From Paratinospora sagittata (Eukaryota > Streptophyta > Magnoliopsida > Ranunculales > Menispermaceae), in NCBI GenBank assembly GCA_035771175.1, contig CM069597.1, forward strand, positions 11,319,001 to 11,383,000: a stretch of DNA of 64,000 nucleotides, read 5' to 3'. Below the pieces are notes generated by a model. It searched no databases. It saw only the letters and a list, made by a program, of their open reading frames with translations, and had not been told where the DNA came from. Made by a program: the position numbers and the translations under genes. Below are positions 22,090 to 34,599 of the stretch, piece after piece. Each line of letters starts with the position of its first letter. The first letter of the stretch is position 1.

Positions 22090-22660
22090 TTATGTCGCTT
22101 TGTTCCCTTGAGGGTGCTCATAGAATATCAGTGTCCTACTGAACAATGAAGTGAGGGCGCTACTAAGTAGTAAGCGTCCTGACTTGCTTTGACAATTAAA
22201 CGACTTAAGGCATGAGGGCGCTACTTCGCAGTAAGCATCCTACTTTGTTTTAAAACGCAAAACATATGAGGGCGCTACTCAAGAATAATCGTCCTGAACT
22301 ATTAAACGCAGTTTTAAAACAATGTTTAAGTGCGCTGACGGACGGTGAGTATCCTGAAAGTCACTTAACTTAATTCTAAAGATGAGGTCGCTCCAACACA
22401 AGTAGAGTCCTGATAATTCATTCAACTTATAACTTATCAGTGTCCTTAAAGATAGAAATCACTTAAAGATAAAAATATCTTTCAACGAGCTAAAACTAAG
22501 TCAGCGTCCTGACATTCTCGGAGGTTGATAAAAGAAAGGTCACTACCCACAAGTAGGCATCCTTATTAATCAGTTCAATTCAACCTTGAGCGTCCTAACA
22601 TTTTATTAGCGTCCTGACTTATCAAGTCCAGGAGGGCGCTACTAAAACATTAGCATCCTG
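22090..22660 (-). repeat. 27-nt dyad array in LTR F U3
   Basis: Read on the plus strand as GAGGGCGCTACT ... AGCGTCCT, about nine units roughly 55-60 bp apart. It is colinear with the A and B arrays in spite of diverged spacers. Confidence 0.8.
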
Positions 22661-22994
22661 AAAGAGTTTATAAAAACAGTTTTTGATTTCTCGATTAAAA
22701 CGCGATAAAACATAAAGATTCTTTTAATCAAATCAAATACTTTAGAAATCGTAAGGTACGGTTAAAATGTTACGATCAAAATATGCAAACGATAAAAATC
22801 TTGCTGAGAGTAAGATGTTCGATAGACTTTACATTTTAAGTACAGATAGACTCAGAACTTTACTTTGATGTTCAATAAGCTTGTGATCACAATTTCTTGA
22901 TCTTGATTCTTGATAAATCTGAAACACTTGACAAAATCATTAGATAGACCAACTGGAGATATTTGGAATTATCAAAACATTCATGTCATGGGGT

Positions 22995-24199
22995 TCATTG
23001 AGATAACATATGTATGTTCAAATCTCCATTGGCGGCTGCCTTTGAAAGTTCAGTTGCAGAGCAAAATGAATTTCAGAATGATAATTAAAGTTCTTGGTTT
23101 CAAAACAAGAGTTAATGATTTTTTTTATAGCAAAACTTGTTTCACAACCTTAAACCTATCATGAATGGCTAGGATTAGATGTTTTAATCTTGCAGTAGTG
23201 AAATCAATGGCCCACAATAGTTGTTCAAGTTTAAAACCCGAAAATGAGCAAAAATGGAAAAAATATGTTGGAGTTTGTTTCAGGTTGTTGGGGTGTGTTT
23301 CATAAAGCCCGAGAGAAAACAATGTATTTTAACAAACCAGCTGGAACATGTTTCAGAAAGCTGGAACACGTTCTGCAAGACCTGAGATAAAAATACCATA
23401 TTTTTCTCAACATTGTTAGAACATGTTTCAGATTCCTGGAACGCATTCCATAGGGCCCAAAGGAAAAACACATAAATTTGGGTTTTGTACACCTGGAACG
23501 AGTTTCACACAACTGGAACGCATTCCACAAGACCTGAGAGTTACGCACACTCTTGCCTTATGCCTGAAACGCGTTTCTTCATGTTGGAGTGCGTTCCAGC
23601 TTGTTAGAGGCAAATGAGATGTATTTTTGCTATTAAAATGTGTTCCACAAAGGAGGAATGTATTCCACCGGTTCCTGAGAAACATATACATGTCCAAAAT
23701 ATCATTTAAGATCCATGATCTATAAAACGATGGAAACCATTAGGATCATGATTAAATCTTCAAATAGAATCAGAAACTAAAAAGCTTTTGTAAAATCTTC
23801 ATGATATAAAAATGAAATTTGATTCGGTGAAAAACACGATAAAGACAAGTGGCTGATCAACACTGAAAGAAACCTACAACCTAGAGAGATCTAAAGCAAT
23901 TATGATGTTTTGAGACGTTCTGTTCTTGTGCTTTGATCTTTGGTTGACTTTGGTTGACTTTCATCTTCACTCCAGTTGACTTGCCTTGTTTGCACATTTG
24001 GGCTCCTTGGTATTTGTGCTTCAAGTCTTGTTTCTGGAACTCCAATCTTAATCTAAACTTGGTGAGTAAATTGTCTTTGTCTTTGATCTCAAGACTTATT
24101 ATATGTTAAATTGAAACATACTCAACACAAAAGTTAGATAACATAAAATATCGTTTGGAATCATCAAAAGTCCAGAGGATGAGGGTCATCAAGCCAAAA
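22995..24199 (-). repeat. 3' LTR of copia element C (partial)
   Basis: Matches 51072-51739 plus 63031-63477 of the 5' LTR. The outer end at 24199 reads AAGCCAAAA, a decayed form of GCCAACA. The U5 end (about 530 bp) is missing where F begins. It contains GGAACGCGTTCC-like palindromes (23270-23660) and a TATA-like TTTTTATAG on the plus strand near 23130. Confidence 0.82.
23270..23660 (-). repeat. GGAACGCGTTCC-like palindromes in LTR C U3 (3' copy)
   Basis: At least ten degenerate 12-bp palindromes or half-sites, such as GGAACACGTTCTGC, GGAACGCATTCC and GAAACGCGTTTC, often one per 25-40 bp. They lie upstream of the TATA-like box on the minus strand. Confidence 0.8.
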
Positions 24200-24213
24200 A
24201 TCTCTCCCTTTTT
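24200..24213 (-). other. Polypurine tract of element C
   Basis: On the minus strand AAAAAGGGAGAGAT precedes the LTR start. Confidence 0.8.
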
Positions 24214-24517
24214 GATGATTTCAAACATCTTACTTTAGGCCTAATTGAAACAACTAAAGCTTGATGAATAAATGGACACATATATCACAAAATCATATAA
24301 TGCAACAACACAAGACTAGAATATTTTTCTTAAAATGAGACTTGTAATCATGTTGATCAGAATATCTTACTACAGTCATCAAAAATAAAATTTAACATGT
24401 TTATCAAAAAGCTCCCGCTTAAACATACATACTTTTCTAACTCCCCCTGAGCCTATGCATGACATTAGACTCAGATCCACAAAATTCTCCCCCTTTTGTA
24501 ACATAAAAAGGGTGACA
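24214..24517 (-). other. 3' noncoding stretch of element C
   Basis: Lies between the stop of the extra ORF and the polypurine tract. It has purine-rich GGGGGAG and AAAAGGGGGAGAA runs on the minus strand. No ORF with recognisable content. Confidence 0.65.
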
Positions 24518-24683
24518 TCATGCCACCGGCGGATAAGACGAACCAGCCTGGCGCTCTAGATCTCGAAAGATCAGCTCTTGAGAAATGGCCAGATAGAGAG
24601 CCGGTCGGTACGGGCCTGGAGGCTGATGTACTACTGGAGAAAAGAAATCATGCACAGGTGGCTGAGAAGGGTGATGAAACTGT
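24518..24683 (-). pseudogene. C-terminal end of the extra ORF of element C
   Basis: A 55-residue open tail, rich in Pro, Gln and His (FHHPSQPPVHDFF, HQPPGPYRP), ending PPVA-stop at 24518. It continues the part that stops at 33001; copia E sits between them with target-site copies ACTGT (24679-24683) and ACCGT (32996-33000). Confidence 0.75.
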
Positions 24684-26630
24684 TGTTGGCCCAGATATGT
24701 CCAAGAGGGGGGTGAATTGGACACTTAGCAAATTTTAACCTCTCTTAATAATGTGTTGAATGTTGAAAGCAGATTAAACACAATATAGCAAATAGTTATA
24801 ATAAATGTAAGAGAGACAATGCAATCAAGATTTATAGTGGTTCGGCCTCGCCTACATCCACTACCTAACCTCCTCAGTTAGAATTTGTTCAAACTCCACT
24901 ATGGATCTTTATACGGGTAAAGATCAAACTAGTACACTTTCTCAACTTACGGGTGTGAGAAGACCATTACAACTTTGAGCAACACTTGCTCTAACCCAGT
25001 GACTAACCAGTCACTACAAACTGAATACAAGATGAGATATGATTCCTTTTACTCAGAGTCAAAGTGATACTTACAAAGGTTTGGATTGAACCTTCTGTTA
25101 CCACAGATTCAACAAAATATGTATGATGAAGTTTGGCTGAAAACAGGTTCAAAGAGCTTTTGTCTTCTTCAATGAATTTTGAAAATAATAAAAATGAAGA
25201 TTAATAAATTCAGAAGACTTGATGTTTTTCTTTCAAAATGATTGTAAGTTCAAGCACAAAGAATAGTAGACTAACTTTCAAAAGTTTTTCGCACAAGTGA
25301 AAATTGTTGAAGCATTTTTTAATGAATATTAGTTTTCATATTGATTCGTTGTATTTTTGCTCTCTGAGGCAACATATATATAGAAATAATAAAGGCGCAA
25401 TGGACTTGGTGAACTTTGGCGCTCTAGGTTATTTCAAATACAACGTCTACATTCTTTCCTGAAATGGATCGATTCAACTTTAAGCATATTTTGGCGATAG
25501 CACCTGAATCATATGATCATTCACGGAAAAGGAATGTTTTGACAAAGTATTAGAACGTTCAAAAAGTTCTAAAAAAGTTGTTGTATGATTCTGAAAAGTT
25601 TTGAAAAGTTTTAGTACGGTTCTGAAAAGTTAAATGAAAAAGTGTAAGTGTCAAAACAGTAACATTGTTGAATTAGCGTCATGACGCATAATATCAACTT
25701 TGTCATTTTGTTCCTTAAGGGCACTCATGGAGCATCAGCGTCTTGCTGAACAATGAAGTGAGGGCATTATTGATTCGTAAGCGTCTTGAATTACTTTGGG
25801 ATTAAAACGACTTAAATCATGAGGGCGCTACTAGACAGTTAGCGTCCAGCTTTGTTTTAAAACACTTAAATGCACAAGAGCGCTACTCAAGAGTTAGCGT
25901 CCTAATATTTTTAAAACAATTTTAAAACAATATTAAGTGCGCTGAAAGACAATAAGCGTCCTGAAAATTATTAAGTTGATTCTAAGGATGAGGGCGCTCC
26001 TACACAAGTAGCGTCTTGACAGTTTATGCAACTTATAACTATCAACGTCCTTAAAGATAGAAATCAATTAAAAACTAAGAGAACTTTTAGCGAGCTGAAC
26101 GTAAGTCAGTGTCCTGACACTTTCAAAGGTTGGGGAGGCCGCTACTTACAAGTATGTGTCATAATGAATCAATTCAATTCAACCTTGAATGTCAGCGTCC
26201 TAATAATTCATCAGCATCCTGACTCATCAAGTTCAGGGGGGCACTCATGAAACATCAGAGTCCTGAAAGACTCTATAAAAACGATTTTGATTTTTCGATT
26301 AAAACACGATTAGAAATCAAATATGCAAATGATCGAAAATCAATTCGACTAAAACATGTAATCATGCATATTGCCGAATCAAATGGCAAAGAAGGTTCTA
26401 CAACCGAAACATAATCTAATCATATACTAATGTCTTCAAATGATCATGGTCTTCAAGTAGATCTTTTAATACGTTCGCCATGCATCATTGATTCTTCAAA
26501 TCCTTCAAGTAAGATTAGATGTGCCATGTTTGTAGTATTATCATAAACAGAATGTGGTTTGTAATCATCAAAATATCTTTCATATTAGGGACATATTCTC
26601 GTAAAGGACACGAGGATAATTGGTTTAACA
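24684..26630 (-). repeat. 3' LTR of element E
   Basis: TGTTGGCC at 24684 to TTTAACA at 26630, homologous to 31035-32995 and to LTR A. It contains leader hairpins (24905-24965, only one full unit plus a diverged one), a TATA box near 25370 and the 27-nt dyad array at about 25670-26270. Confidence 0.92.
25670..26270 (-). repeat. 27-nt dyad array in 3' LTR E
   Basis: Same array as in LTR A, read on the plus strand as GAGGGCGCTAC ... AGCGTCCT. About ten units, some with decayed arms. Confidence 0.82.
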
Positions 26631-26646
26631 ATCTCCCCATTTTTTC
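26631..26646 (-). other. Polypurine tract of element E
   Basis: On the minus strand AGAAAAAATGGGGAGAT abuts the 3' LTR; one T interrupts the purine run. Confidence 0.8.
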
Positions 26647-26889
26647 TGATTTCAAACAAATTGGTATAGGTTTTGAAGCAAGCTAATAAAATGATGTGAA
26701 TGTATGAATTACTAATATTCCTTGTGTCATATGAATGTAAGAATATACTAATGCTCCCCCTTAGTGTGTTAATCTCCCCCTGAATATATGATGTTTCAAT
26801 GATGTTACTTCCCCCCCTTTTGAAAACATCAAAAAAAGTAAAGTATCGGGAAAAATGTTTCCCCCCATATAAAGGTAAGCATCAAAATA

Positions 26890-29380
26890 TCACAGACCAG
26901 TCTCAGAGAACATGCCAAGTTCTCTTCGAATATGAACAAACTGGTCTTTTGGTAAGGTTTTAGTAATATGTCAGCCAGTTGTTCTTTGGTGCCAATGTGA
27001 AACAATATAACTTCTCCATTTTGCACATGATCCCATAAAAAGTGATGTCTTATTTGAATATGCTTAGTTCGGGAGTGAAATAGAGGATTTTTAGATATGT
27101 TAATAGCACTAGTATTGTCACACAAAATCTCAGCATAATGAATATGTATTTGATAATCCTGAAGTTGTTGTTTTATGTATAGAACTTGAGAACAACAACT
27201 TCCAACTGCAACTTCTGCTTCAACCGTGGATAATGCCACTGAGTTTTGCTTCTTGCAAAACCAAGAGATTAAAGAATTTCCAAGAAATTTACAAACTCCG
27301 GAGCTATTTTTCCTATCAGTTAGACTTCCAACATAGTCAGAGTCTACATAGCTTCTCAGATCAAATGTAGTACCCTTGGAATACCAAATCCCTAAGTGTG
27401 TTGTGCCATTTATGTATCTGAATATTCGTTTGACACATTTTAAATGAGATTTTTTAGGTTCTGATTGAAATCTTGCACAAAGTCAGACACTGAACATAAT
27501 GCCAGGTTGACTTGCTGTTAAGTACAACAGACTTTTATAAAGTTTTGAATCAATTGCTTTTCCTTTCTCATCTTTATCTAATTTGATTACAGAGGTACAG
27601 GGAGTATCAATTGATTTCAAATTATTCATTTCAAACTTTTTAAACATTTCCTTAGCATACTTTGATTGGCTTATGAAGGTGCCTTTCGGCATTTGCTTAA
27701 TTTGCAACCTGAGAAAGTATGTAAGTTCTCCCATCATGCTCATTTCAAACTCTTTTTGCATTAATCTTGAAAACTCATCACACAATTCTTTGTTTGATGC
27801 ACCAAAAATAATATCGTCCACATAAATTTGAACAATAAGCATATTATTATTATAGCGTTTAATAAACAAAGTTGGATCAAGTTTTCCTTTTTGAAACCTA
27901 TGATCTAAAAGAAATGAACTCAGTCGATCATACCAAGCTCTTGAAGCTTGTCTTAATCTATATAAGGCTTTGTGGAGTTTGAACACATATTCTGGGTCTT
28001 GAGCATCCTCAAACTCTGCAGGTTGTTCCACATATACCTCTTTATTGATGTATCCATTTAGAAAAACACTCTTTATATCCATTTGGTATAAGGAAAAATC
28101 CTTGTAACATGCATAGGCAAGTAACATCCTTATTGCCTCTAATCTTGCTACTGGGGCAAATGCTTCTTCGAAGTCTATGCCTTCTTCTTGGTTGTACCTT
28201 TGTGCAACCAATCTAGCCTTATTTTGGACAATGATACCTTGCTCATTCTTTTAGTTTCTAAAGATCCATTTGGTTCCTATAACAGATTGATGAAAAAGTC
28301 TAGGAACTAATTCCCATACTTTGTTTCGCACAAAGTGTCCTAGTTCTTCTTGCATAGCAAGAATCCAGTTTTCATCTTTTAGAGCATCTTCTACTTTAAT
28401 TGGCTCAAATTGTGATACAAAAGCAACAAGCTCTTTATCTTTTTGAGTTGAAGCTCTAGTGGATACACCCTTTCGTGGATCTCCTAGGATTTGATCATGG
28501 GAAATCATCCTAAAGCAACAAGCTCTTTATCTTCGAGATTTTTATTGACAAATTCACCACCTCTATCACTCCTAATTATGTTAATTTATAACCCTTTTCA
28601 TTTTCGACTCTTTTACAGAATTTTATAAATATTTCACATGCATCAAATTTGTGAGCTAATAAAAATACCCAGGTAAATCTAATAAAATCATCAACGAGCA
28701 CGAATACATAGGATTTACCTCCTAAGCTTTGGGTTTTGGTTGGTTCGAAAAGATCCATGTGAATTAGTTCGAGAGCTCTAGAGGTTGATTGATGCCTCTT
28801 ACTCTTAAATGATGTTCGGGTATGCTTACCAAGTTGACATGGTTCACATACCTTGTCATTTGAGTAAGTTCCTTTCGGAATACCCTTCGCAAGATCATGT
28901 TTAACAATTCTAGATAGGTTGTTCATATTAACATGAGCTAATCTCCTATGCCATAGCCATGCATCATTACAAGAGATAGCACTTAAACATGTTACATTTT
29001 GTTTCTTCATATCATTAAAGTTTGTGCAATACACATTCTTAAGTCTAGATGCCATGAATGCAACAATTTTATCTACATGCTTGACAATGCACCTATTTGC
29101 TTCAAATGAAATGTCATAACCCTTGTCACATAATTGGCTTATGCAGAGGAGATTATACTCCAGCCCTTCAACATAAAGTACATCATATATGGATAAAAAA
29201 TCTTTACCAATAGTTTCGATGCCTTCAATGTCACCTTTGTTGTCGTCTCCGAAAATAACTTTTCCTCCTTTCTTCTTTTCAAGGCTCAGAAATTTAGATT
29301 TATCTCCAGTCATATGCCTTGAGCAGTCGCTGTTTAGATACCATATATCTTCATTTTTGCATATCTACACAACATAAAAT
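26890..29380 (-). pseudogene. pol relic of element E (integrase core deleted)
   Basis: The protease has a DS- active-site region near 29330 (LNSDCSRHMTGD; the catalytic DSG is altered). The GAG-pre-integrase stretch (NDAWLWHRRLAHVNM, CEPCQLGKH) is at about 28990-28820. The integrase start (MDLFEPTKTQSLGGKSYVF) follows, and reading is open from 29313 to 28576. The catalytic core after EFVNKN is missing: the sequence jumps near 28535 to the DPRKGVSTRAS linker. RT is largely open from 28211 to 27483 (DVKS at the palm start, [10 protein letters not shown] near 27820). RNase H (NTSAINISKNP) is open from 27239 and ends SETGL-stop at 26890. Another stretch with stops lies at 27240-27480. Confidence 0.92.
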
Positions 29381-30983
29381 ATTTTTGACTTTGGTACTCA
29401 TGCAAGTTTGGGTCCATGCATGTTAGCATCAGTAAGAACAGATATTTCAATCCATGCAAATTTCTTTTTCTTTCTACTTAAGACATTACATCTAAGTACG
29501 GTATGACCTTCCCTATGACATTTGTGGCATGCTGGTTTTTTGGTCAGTAAGGTATTATATTCCTTTTGTTTTGACCCATGTGTATAGCCTAAGACAGCTT
29601 TGTCGAATGCACATCTTTGTGATCCTAACATCATGTCAAATAAATTTTGACCATTTGTGAATTTAATCACTGTGCAGTTCAGGTCTCCTTTTTCCTTTCT
29701 AAGAGTTTCATTTTCATTTTTTAGTTTTCCAACAATTTTCTTAAGTTGTTCATTATCTAGAGATAGTCCGTCTAGCTCTTCTTGTTAGAATTTTATTTCG
29801 TCAAGAGCTTCTTCAAGACTACGCTTAAGATTTTCATTCTTTCTGATCTCTTTACTTAATTTTGTCGTAAGATCATGAATATGAGTATAAAGCTCATTAA
29901 GTTCATTAATGGGTTTAGATTTTACCTTTGTGTTTACCATTAAGCATAATGTAGCAGTGTGATCTGAATCCCTTTCATCTTCGCATGAGCTTGAATCATC
30001 CCATATAGCTTTGAGAACTTTCTTGTCTTTTTTATATGAGCCGGTGCTCTTCTTATATTTAATGGGACATTGACTCTTTACATGACCTAGTTTGTTACAG
30101 CCGTAACATATTAACTCTACAAGTTTAGACTTGGGTTTCTTTTCCTTGGTGAAACCTTGAGTAAGATCTACTCTTACTCTTTCCCCTAAGTAGCTTGTTA
30201 AACTTTCTAGACAACAAAGCCATGTCATCTTCTGAGTCTGAATCAGCTTCAAAATCAGTTTCAACATTGAGGGCATTAGATTTCTTTTCTTTTTCCACAA
30301 CCTTGATCGGGCACATCTTATCTTTTATCTTCATTTCATGAACCATTAATGAACCGCATAGTTTATCAAATGTGTATTCTGCCAGATTTTTGCCTTCTTC
30401 AATGGCTATGACCTTGGGTTCCCATGCTCTAGGTAGGCTTCTTAGAAACTCTCTAAAAGTTTCTTCTTGGTCATAGATTTTCCTAAGTTCTTCCTCTTAT
30501 TGATGTTTGTTGTAAACCGAGCAATAAACTCAGGTATCGAATCGGTTTCCTTCATCCTATAGGTCTCATATTTTTTACTAACAGTTGGAGCTTTGCCTTT
30601 TTAACTTGCAAAGTTCCTTCGTGGGTGACCTCTAACTTTTTCCAGATTTCCTTAATGGTTTCACACGCACTAACTCTATTGAACTCATTGGGGAATAAAT
30701 TGCAGAACAAAATGTTTACAGCTTGGTTATTTAATAACTCTCTTTTCTTTTCCTTGGTACTCCATTCGTCTAGCTCCTTCTAGACAGTAGTACCATCTAC
30801 TATGTTAGTAGGTGTTGGACAACCGTTTGTCATAACATCCCACATCTCTAAATATTGGGCTTTTAGGTAGTACCTAATCTTAGTTTTTCAGTGAGAATAG
30901 TTTTCTCCCTTGAACAATGGTGGTCGGTTGATGGAGTTTCCTTCACTTGAAAGATAAATACTTTTTTCGTTTTGTCCTGCCAT
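29381..30983 (-). pseudogene. gag relic of element E
   Basis: Start ATGGCAGGACAAAACG at 30983, then PPLFKGENYSH followed by a stop. The UBN2-like gag core (NNQAVNILFC, FNRVSACETIKEIWKKLEVTHEG) is at 30730-30610. Zinc knuckle 1 (CYGCNKLGHVKSQCP) is at about 30110-30065 and zinc knuckle 2 (CHKCHREGHTVLRC) at about 29531-29490. The coiled-coil stretch between the knuckles (LTTKLSKEIRKNENLKRSLEEAL) is preserved. A frame change lies between the pieces ending 30125 and starting 30300. It is the best copy for locating the start of the A family. Confidence 0.9.
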
Positions 30984-31019
30984 ACTCAATCAAAGATGGT
31001 TAGATACTTTGACGGTTAA

Positions 31020-31033
31020 CCCGCTCTGATACC
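31020..31033 (-). other. Primer binding site of element E
   Basis: GGTATCAGAGCGGG on the minus strand, just after the 5' LTR. tRNA-iMet type. Confidence 0.9.
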
Positions 31034-31034
31034 T

Positions 31035-32995
31035 TGTTGGCCCAAATATATCCAAGAAGGGGGGAAATTGAACACTTAGCAGATTTTAACCTTTCTTAAT
31101 AATGTGCGGAATATTGAAAGCAGATTAAACGCAATATAGAAAATAATTACAATAAATGTAAGAGAGACAATATAGTCAGGATTTATAGTGGTTCAGCCTC
31201 GCCTACATCCACTACCTAGCCTCCTCAGTTAGGTTTTGTTCAAACTCCACTATGGATCTTCTTACGGGTGAATATCAAATCGGTACACTTTCTCAACTTA
31301 CGGTGTGAGAATGTCGTTTCTCAACTTACAGGTGTGAGAATACCGTTACAACTTTGAGCAACACTTGTTCTAGCCCAGTGACTAACCAGTTACTACAAAC
31401 TGAATACAAGATGAGATATGATCCCCTTTACTCAAAATCAAAGTGATACTTACAAAATTTTGGATTGAACCTTCTGTTACCACAGATTTAGCAAAATATG
31501 TATGATAAAGTTTGGCTGAAAACAGGTTCAAAGAGCTTTTGTCTTCTTCAATGAATTTTGAAAATGGCGAAGATGAAGATCAATCAATCTAGAAGGCTAA
31601 ATGTTTTTCTTTCAAAATGATCGTAAGTTCAAGCACAAAGGGTATTAGACTAACATTCAAAAGTTTTTCCCACAAGTAAAAACTGTTAAAGCATTTTTGA
31701 ATGAATATCAGTTTTGGTATTGATTGGTTGTGTTTTTGCTCTAAGGCAACATATATATATAGAAATAACAGAGGCGCAATGGACTTGGTGAAATTTTGCG
31801 CTCTAGGTTATTTGAAATACAACGTCTATATTCTTTCCCGAAATGGATTGATTCAGCTCTGTGCATATTTCGGCGATAACACTTGAATCATTTGATCAAT
31901 CACGAAAAAGGAATGTTTTGACAAAGTATTAGAACGTTTAAAAAGTTCTAAAAAAATTGTTGTATGATTCTGAAAAGTTTTCGTGCGGTTCTGAAAAAGT
32001 TAACTGAAATAGTGTAAGTGTCAGAATAGTAACATTGTTGAATTAGCGTCCTGACGCATCATATCAACTTTGCCATTTTGTTCCTTGAGGGCGCTCATGG
32101 AGCATCAGCGTCCTGCTGAACAATGAAGTGAAGGCGTTACTGATTCGTAAGCATTCTCACTTACTTTGAGATTAAAACGACTTAAATCATGAAGGTGCTA
32201 CTAGACAGTTAGCGTCCTGTTTTGTTTTAAAACACTTAAACACACAAGCGTGCTACTCAAGAGTTAGCGTCTTGATATTTTTAAAACAATATTAAGTGCG
32301 TTGAAGGACAGTAGGTGTCCTGAAAGTTATTAAGTTAATTCTAAGGATGAGGGCGCTCCTACACAAGTAGCGTCATGAAAGTTTATCCAACTTATAACTA
32401 TCAACATCCTTAAAGATAGAAATCAATTAAAAACTAAGAGAACTTTCAGCGAGCTGAATCTAAGTCAGCATCCTGACACTTTCAAAGGTTGACTAAAGGG
32501 AGGACGCTACTTACAAGTAAGCGTCCTAATGAATCAATTCAATTCAACCTTGAATGTTAGTGTCCTAATATTTCATCAGCATCCTGATTCATCAAGTCCA
32601 GGAGGGCCCTCATGAAACATTAGCATCCTGAAAGACTCTTTAAAAATTGTTTTATTTTTTGATTAAAACACAATTATAAATCAAATATGCAAATGATCAA
32701 AAATCAATTCGACTAAAACATGTAATCATGCATATTGCTGAATCAAATGGGAGAGAAGGTTCTACAACCTAAACATAATCTAATCATACACTAATGTCTT
32801 GAAATGATCATGGTCTTCAAGTAGATCTTTTAATACGTTTCGCGATGCATCATTGATTCTTTGAAACCTTCAAGTAAGATTAGATGCGCCATGTTTGTAG
32901 TATTATCATAAACAGAATATGGTTAGTAATCATCAAAATATCTTTCATATTAGGGACATATTCTCGTAAGGGACATGAGGACAATTGGTTCAACA
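31035..32995 (-). repeat. 5' LTR of element E
   Basis: 1961 bp, TGTTGGCC to TTCAACA on the plus strand. Leader hairpins (31255-31345) show two full units plus a diverged one, against one in the 3' LTR of the same element. A TATA box is near 31755 and the 27-nt array at about 32040-32640. Confidence 0.92.
32040..32640 (-). repeat. 27-nt dyad array in 5' LTR E
   Basis: Colinear with 25670-26270 in the 3' LTR, about ten units. Confidence 0.82.
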
Positions 32996-33000
32996 ACCGT

Positions 33001-34357
33001 TGCTCAAACAAGTCAAACTAGGTCCGAAGCTGCTAGAGCTCGATGTAGAACGATGCCTCAGCTGGGAGATCATCTATGTAACCTATAAAGCGCGAGACTT
33101 AGTGATGATGGTCAGCTAGACTGGTCACTACAGTGCAAATGGCTATGAGATCAGATCATATGAAAGCAATGGATGTGGTCTTAGTAGTATGGATCTCATG
33201 CAATTGCTGTTGAAGACCGCCGAAATCAAAACCACGAGATGGAGGAGGTGGCTAACTAGGTCCATCCTCATCATGGTGAGGGTCATCATCAGAAGACGAA
33301 TCGGAGGAAGAACTAGAAGTCATATACTCATTTCCATCTAAAGGTTCCTCTTGAAAGTGATCCTTTATTTCATCAGAAGATGGATGGCTCGGGTGAGGAG
33401 ACTTAAAATTCCCATATGTCTCACCCCGTGGTACTTGCCTAGGAGTTAACCATCTTCGCAATCGACACACATAGTAGAATCCCATGTTGTGCAGGGTGTC
33501 CTCATCGAGTACCTCTCTCGACTATACATGACCGACAGGCCGAATAGCAAATAAGTTGATACCTACCTCCTCAAAGAAAGGAGTAAGCCGCATCACGTAA
33601 GAGTAGCGATGTGATGAAAAATGATGTGGGACAAATTGACCTTAGTCTCGGAGGTAATCGTCCAAATAAATAATAAGTCAACTGTGATGACATTATTGCT
33701 ATTGCTGCTCCTCGGAAGAATAACACTAGAGATAACGCTGTGAATGAGATGAGGCATGAAGGAGAAAGTGGTGTTGGAGACTTTCTTTGGATAGGTAGGA
33801 TGCACTATCCATTTAGGGAAATTATTCAGAACTTCCAACTTATCAAAGCCCAAAAAATTTATGTTCCCTTTGACGTCCAAGGCATGTGGACTGCCTCGGG
33901 GTATCTCAAACCTGTCTTCAATTAGCCTCAGAGAGATGACGATGAGACGACCCATTACACGAGAATGGTACAGGTAAGTGTTATGGACATGATCATCTGC
34001 ATCTTGAGTAAGACCGCTATAGAATGCTTGGACAAGCGTCTCATACCAAGGAGCGGTGAAACGACAAAAAGAAGTCCACCCAAGCTCATCAAACAATGGT
34101 TGGACCAGTACATATGCTCAATCAAAAAACGTAAAGTTAACGTATACACCCGAAGAAATAGGTTGTCGAAGTACTTGTAGCGAGATTTGTTCAAGCATAG
34201 GAGATGGTGGTGGCGGTGGAGACCGATGTCAAGGCCTATTCGACCTATCATCTCTTTCTTTTCTCCTCTCCTTTGGTCCGGATGATAAATCAGACGGACT
34301 ATTGCCTCGTGGAATGGCCACATTGCGAGTATTCCTTGTAGCATTTCTTCTAGGCAT
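33001..34357 (-). pseudogene. Extra ('env-like') ORF of element C, main part
   Basis: The start at 34357 gives MPRRNATRNTRNVAIPRG, a basic N-terminus, then a stop near 34230. SGVYVNFTFF, FDELGWTSFC and APWYETLVQAFYSGL follow. The conserved core includes NFPKWIVHPTYPKKVSNTTF and VDLLFIWTITSETKVNLSHIIFHH (about 34060-33600). It aligns by pattern with the F copy (SYVNFDFF, LFLIWCILEKKKMNLAHIL). An acidic Ser/Asp stretch (SSSSSDSSSDDD, near 33310) and further stops precede the break made by E at 33000. This is the plant 'putative transposon protein' type; role unknown. Confidence 0.75.
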
Positions 34358-34599
34358 TTTTTCAAACACTTGATGTTCAAGTTGCCAAGTGAGGAAGTTT
34401 CAGCAAGATCTTGACAATGGCATAATATAAATTGAAGAAAAAGATGGTAGAGGTATCGGAGAATGTTCCACGAGCTTTCCAAGGCCTATTTTGGCGAAGA
34501 AAATGGTCATCGTACACGAGAGAAAGATGAAACGCAAGATGGGGTGAGGTAGAGTAGAGAAACGCGTTTGTGTGCAAATGAGGAGCGTTTCACTTAAGA

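Larger units (their letters stand above)
16400..22990 (-). mobile_element. Copia-type element F without pol
   Basis: Minus-strand order is LTR (22990-21122), degenerate primer site, gag relic (21065 to about 19800), noncoding segment with TATA box, extra ORF (19286-16508), then truncation. I found no protease, integrase, RT or RNase H motif between gag and the extra ORF. It is either an internal deletion or a non-autonomous derivative. The 3' LTR is missing, so no target-site pair can be tested. Limits at both ends are approximate. Confidence 0.75.
21122..22990 (-). repeat. 5' LTR of element F
   Basis: The U5 end TTTTGGCCCAGATATGTC and the C-rich tail match family A. Hairpin repeats (21300-21440), a TATA box (about 21810-21820, TCTATAAATAC on the minus strand) and the 27-nt dyad array (22090-22660) follow the A/B plan. 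The sequence outside these is clearly diverged. The boundary with the C LTR, near 22990, is approximate. Confidence 0.75.
24684..32995 (-). mobile_element. Copia element E (family A), near full length
   Basis: Two LTRs (1947 and 1961 bp), primer site and polypurine tract in place, gag and pol in order. The flanks ACTGT and ACCGT form a 5-bp target-site duplication with one change. The integrase core is deleted and several stops are present, so it is not autonomous. It is inserted in the extra ORF of element C. Confidence 0.93.

Noticed and set aside
33001..34357. A host gene with introns between copia pieces
   Set aside because: The core pattern matches the F extra ORF, it lies exactly between C pol and C 3' LTR, and it is split by E with a target-site duplication.
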